The notes below the pieces were generated by a model. That model worked only from the letters and a program-made list of their open reading frames with translations. It made no database searches and was not told the DNA's origin. From positions 1,374,177-1,438,176 of the forward strand of contig GG745331.1 of assembly GCA_000151295.1 (NCBI GenBank): a DNA stretch of 64,000 nucleotides, given 5' to 3'. Positions 42,501 to 53,259 of the stretch are shown in pieces; within the stretch, counting starts at the first letter, position 1; every line of letters starts with the position of its first letter. The stretch is from Allomyces macrogynus ATCC 38327 (taxonomy: Eukaryota > Blastocladiomycota > Blastocladiomycetes > Blastocladiales > Blastocladiaceae). Position numbers and translations under genes: made by a program.

Positions 42501-43350
42501 GCGGTTCATGGAGTTCCGGTTCGACACGGATCGGCTCAGGAACGTGTCCGTTGTCGCGATTCGTGGGACGAACAACCTCGAGGATATCCTGCAGGACCTG
42601 CACCTCTGGTCGACGCCGCTGCTCCTGCAAGCGTCGAGTTATCTTGGCACGTTTGCCGCCATTTGGCCGCGCGAGACGACGGCGACGCTCGTCTCGTTCC
42701 TGTCGAAATACGTGGCCTTCTCGAACTTCCTCTATTACAAGGGCGTCGAGAACTACGTGACGCAGACCATCAAGCCGACCGAGTCGAACCGCACTGTGTT
42801 CCTCACGGGGCATAGGTACGCTCCCCGCCCTGCTGACTCGTTTCGTGTCACATCGTTCTCGCGGCTGACTGACGCTCCCCACTTTATCTAGTCTCGGCGG
42901 CGGCCTGTCGCTGATCGTCGGGTCGCGGCTCAAGATCCCGGCCGTGGGCGTTTCGAGTCCCGGGCTCGGCATGTCGTATAAGAATTACGTGCGTTGGTCG
43001 TTCAGACACATCGTGGTCTTCCATTCCACGATCACCATTGCTTACTGGCCTGACTCCAAAATGCAGGACACGTCAATCGAGGCCATTACGCGATGGGGCA
43101 TGAACATTGTTCCGTTCTCGGACCCGGTGCCCATGGCCGACGAGCAAATTGCCGGCACGCTCCACATTCCGTGCTACCAGCGCGTGCCGTCCGACTGCCA
43201 CAAGGTCTGTTTTCTGTGCCTGATCGCGCCGCGTCATGTCGTATTTCCGTAACTCACTTTGCCCTCAACGCATTGTAGTGGCGCAACACGCTGCGCACGC
43301 TCATCAACAGCTGTGCCGGCAAGACGGCGCCCGGGCAAACGACGGCGTGA
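39579..43350 (+). CDS. Multipass membrane class 3 lipase (DAG lipase-like)
   Basis: Six exons (39579-41115, 41197-41423, 41497-42815, 42892-42988, 43067-43204, 43279-43350) sum to 1129 residues. After a 165-residue Pro/Ala-rich N terminus come about ten hydrophobic segments (for example LGGMVLLITILFCVLVSLSY, LTWLVVVAGTFYAFVVLSL, VVFFVRVLVLILGLTALAL, VTIGLIVGAVVISIAIGFAV), separated by a disordered Gln/Pro loop near 40560-40930. The C-terminal alpha/beta hydrolase has VVAIRGTNNLEDILQDLHLW, the nucleophile elbow GHSLGGGLSLIVG, VSSPGLGMSYKN, and the Asp in NIVPFSDPVP. The codon for the catalytic Ser is split by the third intron (AG|T). The likely His is in VPSDCHKWRNTLRTL. Substrate is probably membrane acylglycerol, by analogy with DAG lipases; this is inference. 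Confidence 0.9.
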
Positions 43351-43940
43351 TCCGCGGCCAGTTTACTGCTTGGCCCGTTTTGATTTTTATTTCTTTGCCC
43401 CTCCTCGGTTGTTTTGTGTCGTGCCTCCTTGCGTAGTTGAACCGTTTGGCGCGATTGCCCACGTTCCCGTTTGTTTCTGTCTCTTCCCTCTGTCCGTCAC
43501 GCAGAGAATAGACCACTTGTTTGTGCCCCATATCGAGATTGCATTCGGCGCGCTGCGTGGGAATTTTCTCGCGTCTCACTGTGACCATGGTCCCGCAGTG
43601 ACTGACAGCCAAATGGCCAAGATCTTCGCCATCATGGCGACCCAGGTGCCCATTTGGCACGATCGCCGCCTTGTTCTCTGTCGAGCATGGGCCTCAACCG
43701 GGTGATGCTTGCATGAGAGTTGGTGCTGAAGATCCGATGGCAGAGCCGCAAACCGCAACGGCAGGCAAAAGTGATGGCAGGGTCACTATCATTTTTCCTT
43801 GCGCTGCTTCAAAGCCAGGGAACGGCCACAACTCCGCCAAGATGAAGTTCTGGCTTGCGCCCGCGCTGCCCTCCAATGATGATCCTTTGCCCCCCTACGA
43901 CTCCGTCCAAGCATCTCCACCACCGTGAAGCCGGAGCACT
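43351..43940. other. Intergenic between lipase copies
   Basis: 3' flank of the lipase gene. No independent gene is supported; the N-terminal part of the duplicate cannot be aligned here. Confidence 0.35.
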
Positions 43941-46900
43941 TTGTCGCCCAATGCCATGTTTCCACCGACCACGACCGATGACCTGATCCCGACCCCGTGT
44001 GGCCACCAGAAGTCGAACTCGAGCAACGACACCAACAACTGCGACTGCCGTACTTGCATTTGCCAGGCACCGAGCACGCTGTGGGCCCGCACACCCGCAC
44101 ACCTTTGTGCCAAGCTGGAGTCTAGAACCTCGCCGTCAAGACTGTTCCGTCCTTTGCGCTATTCGGTGGGACAGGGTTGCTCGTCACGATCCTGCACTGT
44201 GTGCTCGTATCGCTCGTTTACACGAAAATGCAGGTCAGGCTCGGCCCTTTCACCTGGCTCGTGATTGTCGCGGGCACGTTTTACGCGTTCCTGATCCTGG
44301 CGTTGTTGCGGACGTGGAGTCGGACGGTGGCGCGACTTGCCATTTGGATTTGGGCGGCGCAGTCGACGCGATCAAACGTCGATGCGGGTGACTTGACGGG
44401 CGCGCGAACACCCAATTGCATGAATGACGGTGATTCCGCCGTGTTCCGACCTGACGACCAAACGAGCATTGCTCTCCACCCGCTCGTCTTCTACTTGATG
44501 ATTGCGATCCGATGCGCTCAAGTTACTTTCGACCGATGCGTCGAGCGGATTGCGCACTTGATTGACACACGCCAGAGCCGCAATGCGACGACCACGGTCC
44601 TCGTGCACGACGGGTGTGCGTCGTCGTCGCCAACTTGCTGGTCTTCTCCATTGCTGTCATCGACCCTGTCGACGCAGGTGGGCGCAAGTGTGCCGACTGT
44701 GTCGAAAACCGACCTGCTGTCGCTGTCCGATTTGTCGTTTCACGACAAGGACCAGAGCGCGACGCACGTCGGTCGATTTGACACGCTCCACAGCGCGGCC
44801 ACGACCACTCTGATGCCGGCCGGGGCAGTGCGGATCTCGCTGCCAGAAGCAGTTCGGATTTCGGCCCCGTAAAGAGATCACATCAGGAATCGCTTTCGCG
44901 TCCTGTGTTTTACCGCCATGTTGGTGATCGCGGTTGTGATATTGTCGGTTTTGTTGGTCACCGTCGAGGGGTGGCTCGAGGGGTGGCTCGCAAGGGTGCC
45001 GTATTTACCGGTCGTCATTGTTGCGAGTATTGCGTTCTTTTGATTCCCTTTCGTGAACAATGCTGTGACTGAGTCAACGTTTTCATTTTGCCGCCAGCGT
45101 CAATGTCGTGTCCGTCAACGTCCATTGCCGTTTCGTGCGATGTCTGTCGTTTGTCGTGCTCATGTGGAAGGGATCGTTGGACCCGGGTCGCCGCCGCGCA
45201 ATTCGACGGGCCAGGGCACGCGGCTCAACATTTTTGATTCGCTCGTCGAGCAGGTTTAGCGGACGCTCGTGGTCACGCTGGCGATGAGTTTCGTTTCGCC
45301 AACACAGGTATGTTGCAGCATCCGATGTATTGGCGCCGTCCACCTCTCATTCACCAATTCTCATGGTCTCATTATCGCGCAGGGTGCGGTCCCGACGTCA
45401 AAAACTATCGGTAGCGCCAAGGTGGTGTTGCTCGTGTTCCGATTGCGCTCGTTTGTATGGCGCTGCCTGCCAGCCAGATTCCGCAGCACGAACAAGAAGC
45501 CCTCCTTTTTGAGCAATGAAAGCCAAGCACGGTTCTCGCTCTCGGCTTGGTGGACTCGCATTGATCGATAGGACGGGCATCCACGATCCGACCACGCCGA
45601 CCAGCACAATGTTCGGAGACGTGGCCCAGAAATGGAGCGATCCACACACTACTGCCGATTCCGCTACGACGTTTGGGGACCTGACCGTATTTGCCGTGTG
45701 CTATTTTCTCATGGACGTGGCGCTACTGGCGACGCGCATCCCGCATCGGATTGCCGCGCCGATGCTCGTCGTGTCGTTTACCGGCAAGCTCGTTTTTGCC
45801 ATGCTGGTAGTCCACCAGCGCACCGGGCTCCTAAGTATGGCCGTGCTCGTCCTGGCTTTGACCTGCGCGACAGCAAGGCGTTTTGGACGGGCGGTCCGGC
45901 CCAGAGCGGCGTGCTTTTCATGACCGTCCGTAGGCTGCGTTGCGCATGCGCTCAAGCCAAGGTCGTGATTGACCTGATCGTCGCCGCCATGGCCGTCTCC
46001 ATGTCGATCGGGTTCACGGTCGGCCAGTTGCGCGCTGTTCTGGTCGAAACGGACCATTTCGAATTCCGCAACGTGACGCATCCATACACGTACTGCCAAT
46101 TCAAGTTTGATGGCCGGTACTCGCTCGTGGATTTCATCACGCTCGCGGGCGCCATGTACAAGGCCACTGCGTCGGCCGCGCTGGCACTTGTTCACCAGAA
46201 CCCGACGATGCACGGCACCGAGGTTTGGTACGGGTCGCCAGCGGACGCGGCGGTCCGGTTTCGTGAGTTTCAATTCTCGAGCGCGCCGAACGTGAGCGCG
46301 GTCGCAATCCGTGGCACGGCGAATATGGGGGAAGTGCGGGAAAGCGTGCACATGTGGAGCACACCCTTGTTTATCACAGCGTCGACGTACCTCGGTACTT
46401 TTGCTGCGATCTGGCTGCGCGACGTGACGGTATCGCTCGTGACGTTCCTCGCGCAACGTCGTGTTCTCAAGCTTTCTGTACGTGCGCGGCGTCGAGCGGT
46501 ATGTGGTGGTGAACATTACCAAGGGCGACCGGGCCGGACCGTGTGCTTGACGGGCCACAGTTGTGTTTCAATTGCGAAAGTGGGGAGGTGGGGGTGGGAT
46601 GGTCTGTTTGGCACTGAAAGAGCCCACTCTTGACCATCCCATCGCTCCAGTTTGGGCGGGGGGATTGCCCAAATCGTCGGTTCGCGACTCGGGACACAAG
46701 CTGTGGCCGTGTCGAGCCCCGGGCTGGGCAAGAGCTTAAAAAAACTACGACACGGTAATTGAAGCGCTTGTGCAGTGGGCAATCAGCGTCGTGCCGCTCC
46801 GCGACCCGATATGTCTGGTCGACGAGCAGATGTCGGGCCTCGTCAAGGTTCCGTGTTACCAGCGCGACGCGCCGCACGATTGTCACATGGTACGTGTTGG

Positions 46901-47045
46901 TCGGTTCGTTGGCGGATGGGATGGGGGCCTTGCATTCCCTTGCAGCTAACATGAGCTCATTCAAATCGCAGTGGAGCAACACGCTGCGCACGCTCATCGC
47001 GAGCTGGGCAGGAAAATCGCGCCGGGGCAAAGTGAATGAGGAAAA
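43941..47045 (+). pseudogene. Decayed tandem copy of the membrane lipase
   Basis: Segments follow the intact gene in order: LVTILHCVLVSLVYTKMQVR, GPFTWLVIVAGTFYAFLILA, GTRLNIFDSLVEQ, VALLATRIPHRIAAPMLVVS, GRYSLVDFITLAGAMY, VSAVAIRGTANMGEVRESVH, TASTYLGTFAAIW, LTGHS, AVAVSSPGLGKSL, CYQRDAPHDC and WSNTLRTLIASWAGK. Breaks: the frame ends at 44872 where the parent continues; a TAG at 45257-45259 replaces the Ile in AEQILKTL; two opposite shifts flank 46450-46545; the elbow after GHS runs into a degraded junction. The large disordered loop is mostly lost. The copy lacks one intron present in the parent. Described only; no repaired reading is given. Confidence 0.85.
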
Positions 47046-47109
47046 CCGCCTGTCGTTCACTTGTTACTGTGTTCTCTGCTCTCTGCGCTTTGTCCATCAC
47101 ATTTTGATG

Positions 47110-47540
47110 TGATGTGCCCAAGTCCCTGATATTAATATCGATCGGGTTCACCGTCAGCTGTGTGCCGCTCCAGCCGAGACGGAGCACTTTGAATTCCAAA
47201 CTTGAAGCAACTGTGCGGATTGCCACTTCAAAATGTCGGACGCTCCTCGCTTGTGATTTCGTCACACTCGTAGGCGTCATGTCAATGCCAGCCAAGTTGT
47301 ACTTTGGCGCATCTGAATCCGGCCCTGCCCAACACCCAGAGTTACTACGAGTCGTTGATGGGGAATGGCGTCTGATTTCGTGTTTATCGGTTTATGAGCG
47401 CGTCAAACGTGAGCATCGATGCAATTTGTGGGAAGGCTAGTCTCGAGAATTGTGGGAGAATGTGGAGTACCCGTTGTTTATCACAGCGTCGACGCACCTC
47501 GGCACGTTTGCCGCGGTTCAGCCGAGCAATGGTCATTACT
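47110..47540 (+). pseudogene. Third, more degraded lipase fragment
   Basis: Short matches in order: SIGFTV (membrane segment end), CDFVTLVGVMSMPAKLYFGA corresponding to the VDFITLAGAMYK region, then PLFITASTHLGTFAAV. The elbow, Asp and C terminus are unrecognisable. It lies directly after the second copy, so the locus went through two rounds of duplication or a partial third copy. Confidence 0.65.
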
Positions 47541-47727
47541 AGCGCGTCATAGCGTGCCTTCCAATTTCTCCTTCGTGCGTGGCAATGAGTAGCATGTGGT
47601 GGAGAACATTGCCTAGCGAGAGCCGGACCGAACCGTGGTCCTGGCAGGCCACAAGTAGCGCGTAGTCAACTGTACTGTTCAATTGAATTTGAAACTGCAG
47701 AACTAGACATTCATGTTCATGAAATAC

Positions 47728-50215
47728 TCACGAAAACAGATTGGCCAGCCCTGCCGACTCGTAAATCTCTTCCTTCTCCTGCTTGATTGTCTCGCGTTCG
47801 TTTTCGACGACCTTCTGGGCCTCCTGAATCTGCTTCTTGATCTCGGCGGGCGGTGGAGGGATCAAACCGCTCAATGTCTTGTCGACCTGCATGGTGCGAG
47901 CATGTATCTCGGCTTTGAACCCTTCCTTTTTCTCGAGGACCAGGTCCACAATGGCACCCTACATACGCACATCGACGGACACAAACGATCGTCAACAATA
48001 CCGGTCCATCATGAGCCAAACCAACGAGTCACAGACCCTGAACGTACCTGTGCCGCAGCCATGTCCTTCAAGAGACCCTTCTGCAGGCGTTGAATCTCGG
48101 CCGAATCCTTGCCAGCATCGAGCGCTGCAATCTTGCCGAGTTCCGTGAGCGGCCTCATGATAAACTTGGTCGACACTTCGACGTAGGTGCCCGAAATCAT
48201 TTCCACGACGCGCGCCACCGCGTCCGACTTGACACACAGGTCGAAGACGACATCGCGGCCAAGCTTGTCGAGCGTTGAGCCGTCGGACAAGCGAATCTTA
48301 GCGTAGTTGCTCGACGTCTCCGTCAAACACTTGATGTTTTCGTTGCACGTTTCTACAATTGTGACCAAGTTGGAAAAGAACCGGCACCTAATGTGATTGA
48401 GAAACCAGTTGGGTCAGCTCGAGGAACACGCGGTGGACAGCCTGCGGAACACCGAGACGTACAGCGACTGCCACTGCGCACGAAGCTCAGAGATGGCCAT
48501 GATCCCCTTCTTCAAGACGTCGATGATCCCAGCAAAGTTGATCTCGTCGACCTTAACCTGGGACATTTCGGCCATGAGCTTGGCGTGGCGCGTCTGCATC
48601 TCCTGCAAGGCCGTGAACTGCTTGTCGAATCGGTCGTGTGCGTCGCGTGCTGCTGACTGCGTCGCCTCCATCGACGCTTGCCAATTGCGCTGCTGCATCT
48701 CAGCGGCAGAGAGCCCCTTGGCCTTGGTCATGGTCTGATACATGCCCGGTGACGTCGTCGGCGCGAGCTCGCGACTGCGCGAGACCTTGGCCATGGCGCC
48801 ATAGGCCTGCTGGCGCTGCACGAGTTGCTCGGCCTGCGCTGCAAGCTGCGCGAGTTCCTTGTCGTCCTTGTTCATTTGGCCGTTGATTTTCTGGATGCGA
48901 GTGGCGAGGTCGGACGCCTTCTTGGCAATGTCGAGCTCGTCGATCGCAACTTGCGTCTGCGGCATTTCCGTGAGCATCTTGATGGTGTTGGCGAGAATCG
49001 CGACAATGAACGCCGGGCCTTGCCCGGCAGCGGCCGTTGAGTCGGTCGTAGCACCCTTGGGCGTCCCCGTCGATGGGTCCAGCGCAAAAAGCGCCTGCAC
49101 GGCGCCGAGCAACTGGTCGGCAACGTCAAGTGCCTTGTCAATGGCCGCCGGGATTTGCAGCGGTGCAGTCTTGGCGTCCTTGGCCGCCTTCTGCCACATC
49201 TTGGCGAGCTTGGGGTTGGGTGCACCTGCAGCCCCGGTCGCAGGCTCTTGCGGCTGAGCGCCGACACCGCCCGTGCCGAGCTGTGCCGCTGCCGTTGGCG
49301 AGGCGGCCGTGAGAAGCATTGGCACGCCCATGTTGAGCAGGCGATCCGCGGCGTTGCAGACTGTCTTGCCAATCGACTCGACCATGTTCATGCCAAGCAT
49401 GTCCCACCCAGACGGCATTTTGCCGACGGTTTCCTTGAAGAGCTGATCAGCGTTCTTGGACATTTCCTTGAGCTCCTCGACCTGCTTCCGCTGCAGCTCC
49501 TTCTGCTTGTCGAGCTCCGCGGCCATGATCTCAGTAGCCTGGCGCGTCGCCTCGGCTTCGCGCAGTTTCTGCTCCGAGACACCCTTTTGGTTCGTGCACA
49601 CGGCGAGCAGCTCGTTGGCGAGCATCATGACGCCGGAAAACTGCGCGTCGACGGCCTTGGCCAGCGTCTCGCACTTGACGGCGTTGCGCGAGACAGACTT
49701 GAGCACGTCGGGGAGCACAATCTGCACGTCCTTGTCGCCGCCGAGGACGAGAATCTTGAACACGGTCTCGATCTTGTCGGGCATGCCCATCGCCAGGAGC
49801 CGAATCGAGTTCATGTTGGTGTGGGCCGTGTTGAAGGCGCACCAGCCCTGTTGATAAAATAGTAAAGCGAACGCAAAATTGAGCTATTGACTCCTCAAAA
49901 ACAGAAACCGCGGCGGGTTGTGGCAACAAGCTACAAACGTACGTCATTGGTGACCTGGACCAAGCACGCACGGAACGAGTCCGGGAACTTGACATACTGA
50001 AACCCGCCAATCGGCGCCGACTCCTTGATGGAAAAGTCGCGCTTGGTCGCGACGAGCTGGAGCTGGCCGAGAAGAGCAATGCACATCGGGGCCGGCGAAA
50101 GGTAGTCCTCCCACGGACTGTCAACGCAGAGGGACAGGGCCGTGTCGCGTGCACGTTGCGAAGGCTTGGAGAGGGCTGAAACCGCTTCGGCCTGCTTGGA
50201 AAGCTGGGCGACCAT
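47728..50215 (-). CDS. Large helical coiled-coil protein, possibly membrane-active, family unknown
   Basis: Four exons (49943-50215, 48430-49847, 48048-48387, 47728-47958) sum to 753 residues. No signal peptide. Nearly all helical: a first domain with MNSIRLLAMGMPDKIETVFK; a long Lys/Glu coiled coil (QKLREAEATRQATEIMAAEL, KELQRKQVEELKEMSKNADQ) leading into ETVGKMPSGWDMLGMNMVES; then a Gly/Ala hydrophobic stretch (LLNMGVPMLLTAASPTAAAQ) that could insert in a membrane; a second coiled coil; NLVTIVETCNENIKCLTETS and GTYVEVSTKFIMRPLTELGK; and a last helix rich in Lys/Glu. I know this outline (coiled coil, P-S/T-G-W-D motif, hydrophobic stretch) from unannotated fungal proteins but can name no characterised member. 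The neighbour at 51200-52865 is divergent and has a similar helical body. Confidence 0.85.
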
Positions 50216-50729
50216 GGTGATGCGATCCGAGCAAAGGCACGGGTATTCGAAGCTTGGTGGCAGAGTCCGAACAGGCGCGGTTGGTTGAGCGCAAACGAGA
50301 GACTTGGCAGAGTGCAGTGGGTTCGTTCGGGCGAGGGTGCAGGCGGCGCCTTGCTGTTTTTATTTAGCAATGGTCAGGAGAGTGTACAGCAGGTGAAAGC
50401 GGAATACACTTGTAGAGAAGCGCTTGCAACTGATATTCGATGCTCCGCCATGAGACATCGGTCAGTACGGTGAATGGCGAAGCAATCTCCAAAGTTTGTT
50501 GAATGCTAATTCTGACGGCGAAGCATGCGCAACGTGTTGCTAACAGGCGAGGATGGGCCATGGCGAAGCACGCCTGATTGCGAGGAAGTGCGTTCACGCC
50601 AATTGGCGAAGCACACTCGATGGTGGAGAAGCATGCTCACGGTGGTGGCGAAGCACGCTGATGGCGTCGAGGAAGCATGCCTGCAGCGGCAAAGTGTGCT
50701 TGATGGTGGGTGAAATGTGACTACCGCGC
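50216..50729. other. Divergent promoter region with a dispersed GGCGAAGCA motif
   Basis: Shared upstream region of the two helical genes. The word GGCGAAGCA, usually followed by TG or CG/CA, recurs at irregular spacing (near 50516, 50571, 50606 and 50650) and continues into the regular array downstream and once more near 50921. Confidence 0.6.
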
Positions 50730-50889
50730 AATCGGCAAAACATGTGAAGTGTGCCGTTGCTAATCGGCGAAGCATGTGAAGTGTGCCGTTGTTCATTGGC
50801 GAAGCATGTGAAGTGTGCCGTTGTTAATTGGCAAAGCAGGTGAAGTGTGCTGTTGGCAATCGGCGAAACAGGTGAACTGTGCTGTCCAC
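50730..50889 (+). repeat. 32-bp tandem repeat, five units
   Basis: Units begin at 50730, 50762, 50794, 50826 and 50858, each reading approximately AATYGGCRAARCAKGTGAAG then TGTGCYGTTG. Units 2 and 3 are nearly identical and units 1, 4 and 5 differ at several sites. The array sits 310 bp upstream of the lectin gene start. It is not palindromic and has no unrelated spacers, so it is not a CRISPR. Confidence 0.92.
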
Positions 50890-51199
50890 CAGGTCACGGA
50901 TAAGAGGGTTTCAGCAGCCATGGCGAAGCATTTGACAGAGAAGCGACGGACCACACACAAGGCAGCGGCATCCAAGGAACGATTCGACGCCAGCTCTGGT
51001 CCGGCTCACGTACCACCGCCTTCCGCCTGATAAAAAAGAACTGAGAGCCGGCCCAAGAAATTTTGACACTCATTTCGTCAATCAAGACTCGCCTGACGCT
51101 TTCCCTGGACTCCTCGCTCGCACGCTCTACCTCGCATCAAGTCTGCCCTTGTACTGCCTTAGTCTCGCTCGTCATCCTTCGTTGCAACTCATCCCAACA

Positions 51200-52865
51200 A
51201 TGAGTTCATGGATTGCCGAACTCTTTAATCGATCCGTCGAGCTCAATTCGGCCGTGCGGCCGTGGCAGCAGTCCGATTGGCTGGGATTCGACAGTTGCGA
51301 CAAGATTTCTCCTCTTCACTATGCATTGCGCGCCGGCGAGTTCATTTCGTCTCCCAACAACAAGTACTTTTTGGTCATGGAGGCAAGCGGCGACCTCGCC
51401 CTGTACAACTCGTGGCTCTGGGTTTCGGCCAACCGCCTTTGGTCGTCCGGGTCGATGGGCAAGGGAAGCGGCGCGCCGTACACGCTGACATTGCCCACGA
51501 CCCCGTCGAATGCTCGGACCATGGCGATCAACGACCGGAACGGCGACCGCGTGTGGGATTGTGGCGTCAAGCATCAAGGCCGCCTTTGTCTCAAGCTCAT
51601 GGACAATGGTCGCGTTACGCTCGTGGATGAACGTACGGTTGTTTGCTTAGAATCTGGGATTTGGCAAAGAAAGCGGGACGCTCACTCACTCTCTGTTCCC
51701 TCTTTGGTTCCACCGAATATAGACTCGCCGCGTGTGCTCTTTTCCATTGACTCGGCGCTCAAGATTGAAACGCGCGACGACTCGTTTGAGGACGTCGTGC
51801 TCCCGCTCATTTCCGACACGGTCGCCACAACGCTCGAAATGCAGAGGGAGGCGCTCGTGTGCGTCAAGGACGACGACGTCGTTGACGTGTTCATCAAGAA
51901 AGGGCCGCGCATCGCACAACTTCTGACGGCGGCCACCAGCGCAACCTCCAAGATGCTCGAGCGCACCAACCACCGCGTGTCGGCAGCTCTCCTCAAGCAG
52001 AAGGAGCTCGTGGAAGCGTTGGAGGCGAGGAATACCGACCATATCGAGTCAACGTTGGCTCTCGAGGCCATCCGCAAGCAGGTCGACGAGCAGGAGCAGG
52101 CCGTGCGCGAGGCGGAGGAGAGGCTTACCGAGCTCGAGAGGGCGGTCGACAATATGCAGCGTGAAATGAATCGCATCCAACAAGAGTACAAGCAATATGA
52201 GACCAACACGTTCGGCAAGGTGTTTCTGGCTATGTTGTCGAATCCGTTTGATTTCACGGTACGTTTTGCTCGGAATGACTTTCTCAGAAAGCGTTTCGTT
52301 TCGTCACATCTGACCTTGAGTGCGCCACCTTGCCGACCCTTAGTCCAAGCTGCTCCACGACAAATCAAGGCTGGACGCTGCTTTGAGGCTCCGTGGGCCG
52401 TTTAGCGAAGAGTGTGCCCAACGGCGCAGCTACTACGACGAACTCATCGCGCAGCTCGAGAAGATTCGCGGGGCTGAGCGTTTGAACCTGGGCAAGAAGA
52501 AACTGGCCACGATTCATTTGCTCGGTTTGCAGGCCGAAATGGACGAGCTCAAGGAGGCGCGCTCGCAACTTGCGGAGCTCCACGTGTCGCTGGCGACCAA
52601 GTGCAACCGGCTCGGGATCGCTGCCGGATCAGCTCAAATTCTCCAGCACGAGACAGAGGGGTTCATCACCATGTCGCCGTTGATCACATTGCTCAAGGAG
52701 GTGGTCGAGCGCATCACGGAGACGGGTCTTGTTTCCAGCGACACGTCGGCCGCGCTCTTGGCCGACCTGAAGATGGTCGATGCGGCGGCCCAGCGCATCA
52801 AGGGGTTGGAAATCGAGCCCTCGAAGGCGATCGAGGATATGGTCGTCTCAAACTTGTGGGCCTAG
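51200..52865 (+). CDS. Bulb-type lectin plus helical coiled-coil protein
   Basis: Three exons (51200-51632, 51723-52258, 52344-52865) sum to 496 residues. Residues 30-145 look like a B_lectin (monocot mannose-binding) beta-prism: LRAGEFISSPNNKYFLVMEA, SGDLALYNSWLWVS, LWSSGS, NARTMAINDRNGDRVWDCG, LCLKLMDNGRVTLVDE. The canonical Q-D-N-V-Y sugar site is not well preserved (SGDLALYN), so binding is uncertain. The rest is helical: VDVFIKKGPRIAQLLTAATS, a long coiled coil (IRKQVDEQEQAVREAEERLT, LERAVDNMQREMNRIQQEYK), a short hydrophobic region (VFLAMLSNPFDFT), a second coiled coil, and ITMSPLITLLKEVVERITET ending in EIEPSKAIEDMVVSNLW. No signal peptide. The plan, a lectin on a long helical bundle, is like some pore-forming or agglutinating defence proteins; this is inference. 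Confidence 0.85.
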
Positions 52866-53259
52866 GCACGGTCGCGTCGTTTTGAGTACTTTCCGTCGTC
52901 GAGCTTCGTTCTGATCGCTGTGTTGGCTTTGTCGTCCTTGGTGTCACTTGCGTGCTTTCGGTACCGCTGATTCGCTGTTTCAGTAAACGTACGAAGCAGT
53001 GTGTTAAAGTATGTCCGTTGTCCAAGTTAGCGCTATCCACACTCTCGGTCACACATGCTGCGTTCGCGGATTCATGTCCAGCAGTTTCTGACCAAAGCGT
53101 TGACTCCAATTTATCCGCTTTGTTACCGCTCTGGATCGGGCCAGTCCATTGTAAATCAGTATTTATGCTCCAAAAGAACTGAATCCGAATTGAAAACCAG
53201 ATGGATAGCACAACAGGCAGGCGAGACACAACGTGGCCCCACTTCGGCCCCCACCGCAT
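52866..53259. other. Intergenic, no supported gene
   Basis: Convergent 3' flanks of the lectin gene and UBA1. Confidence 0.4.

Noticed and set aside
50730..50889. CRISPR-like array
   Set aside because: Contiguous 32-bp tandem units without unique spacers, in a eukaryotic promoter region; it is a minisatellite.
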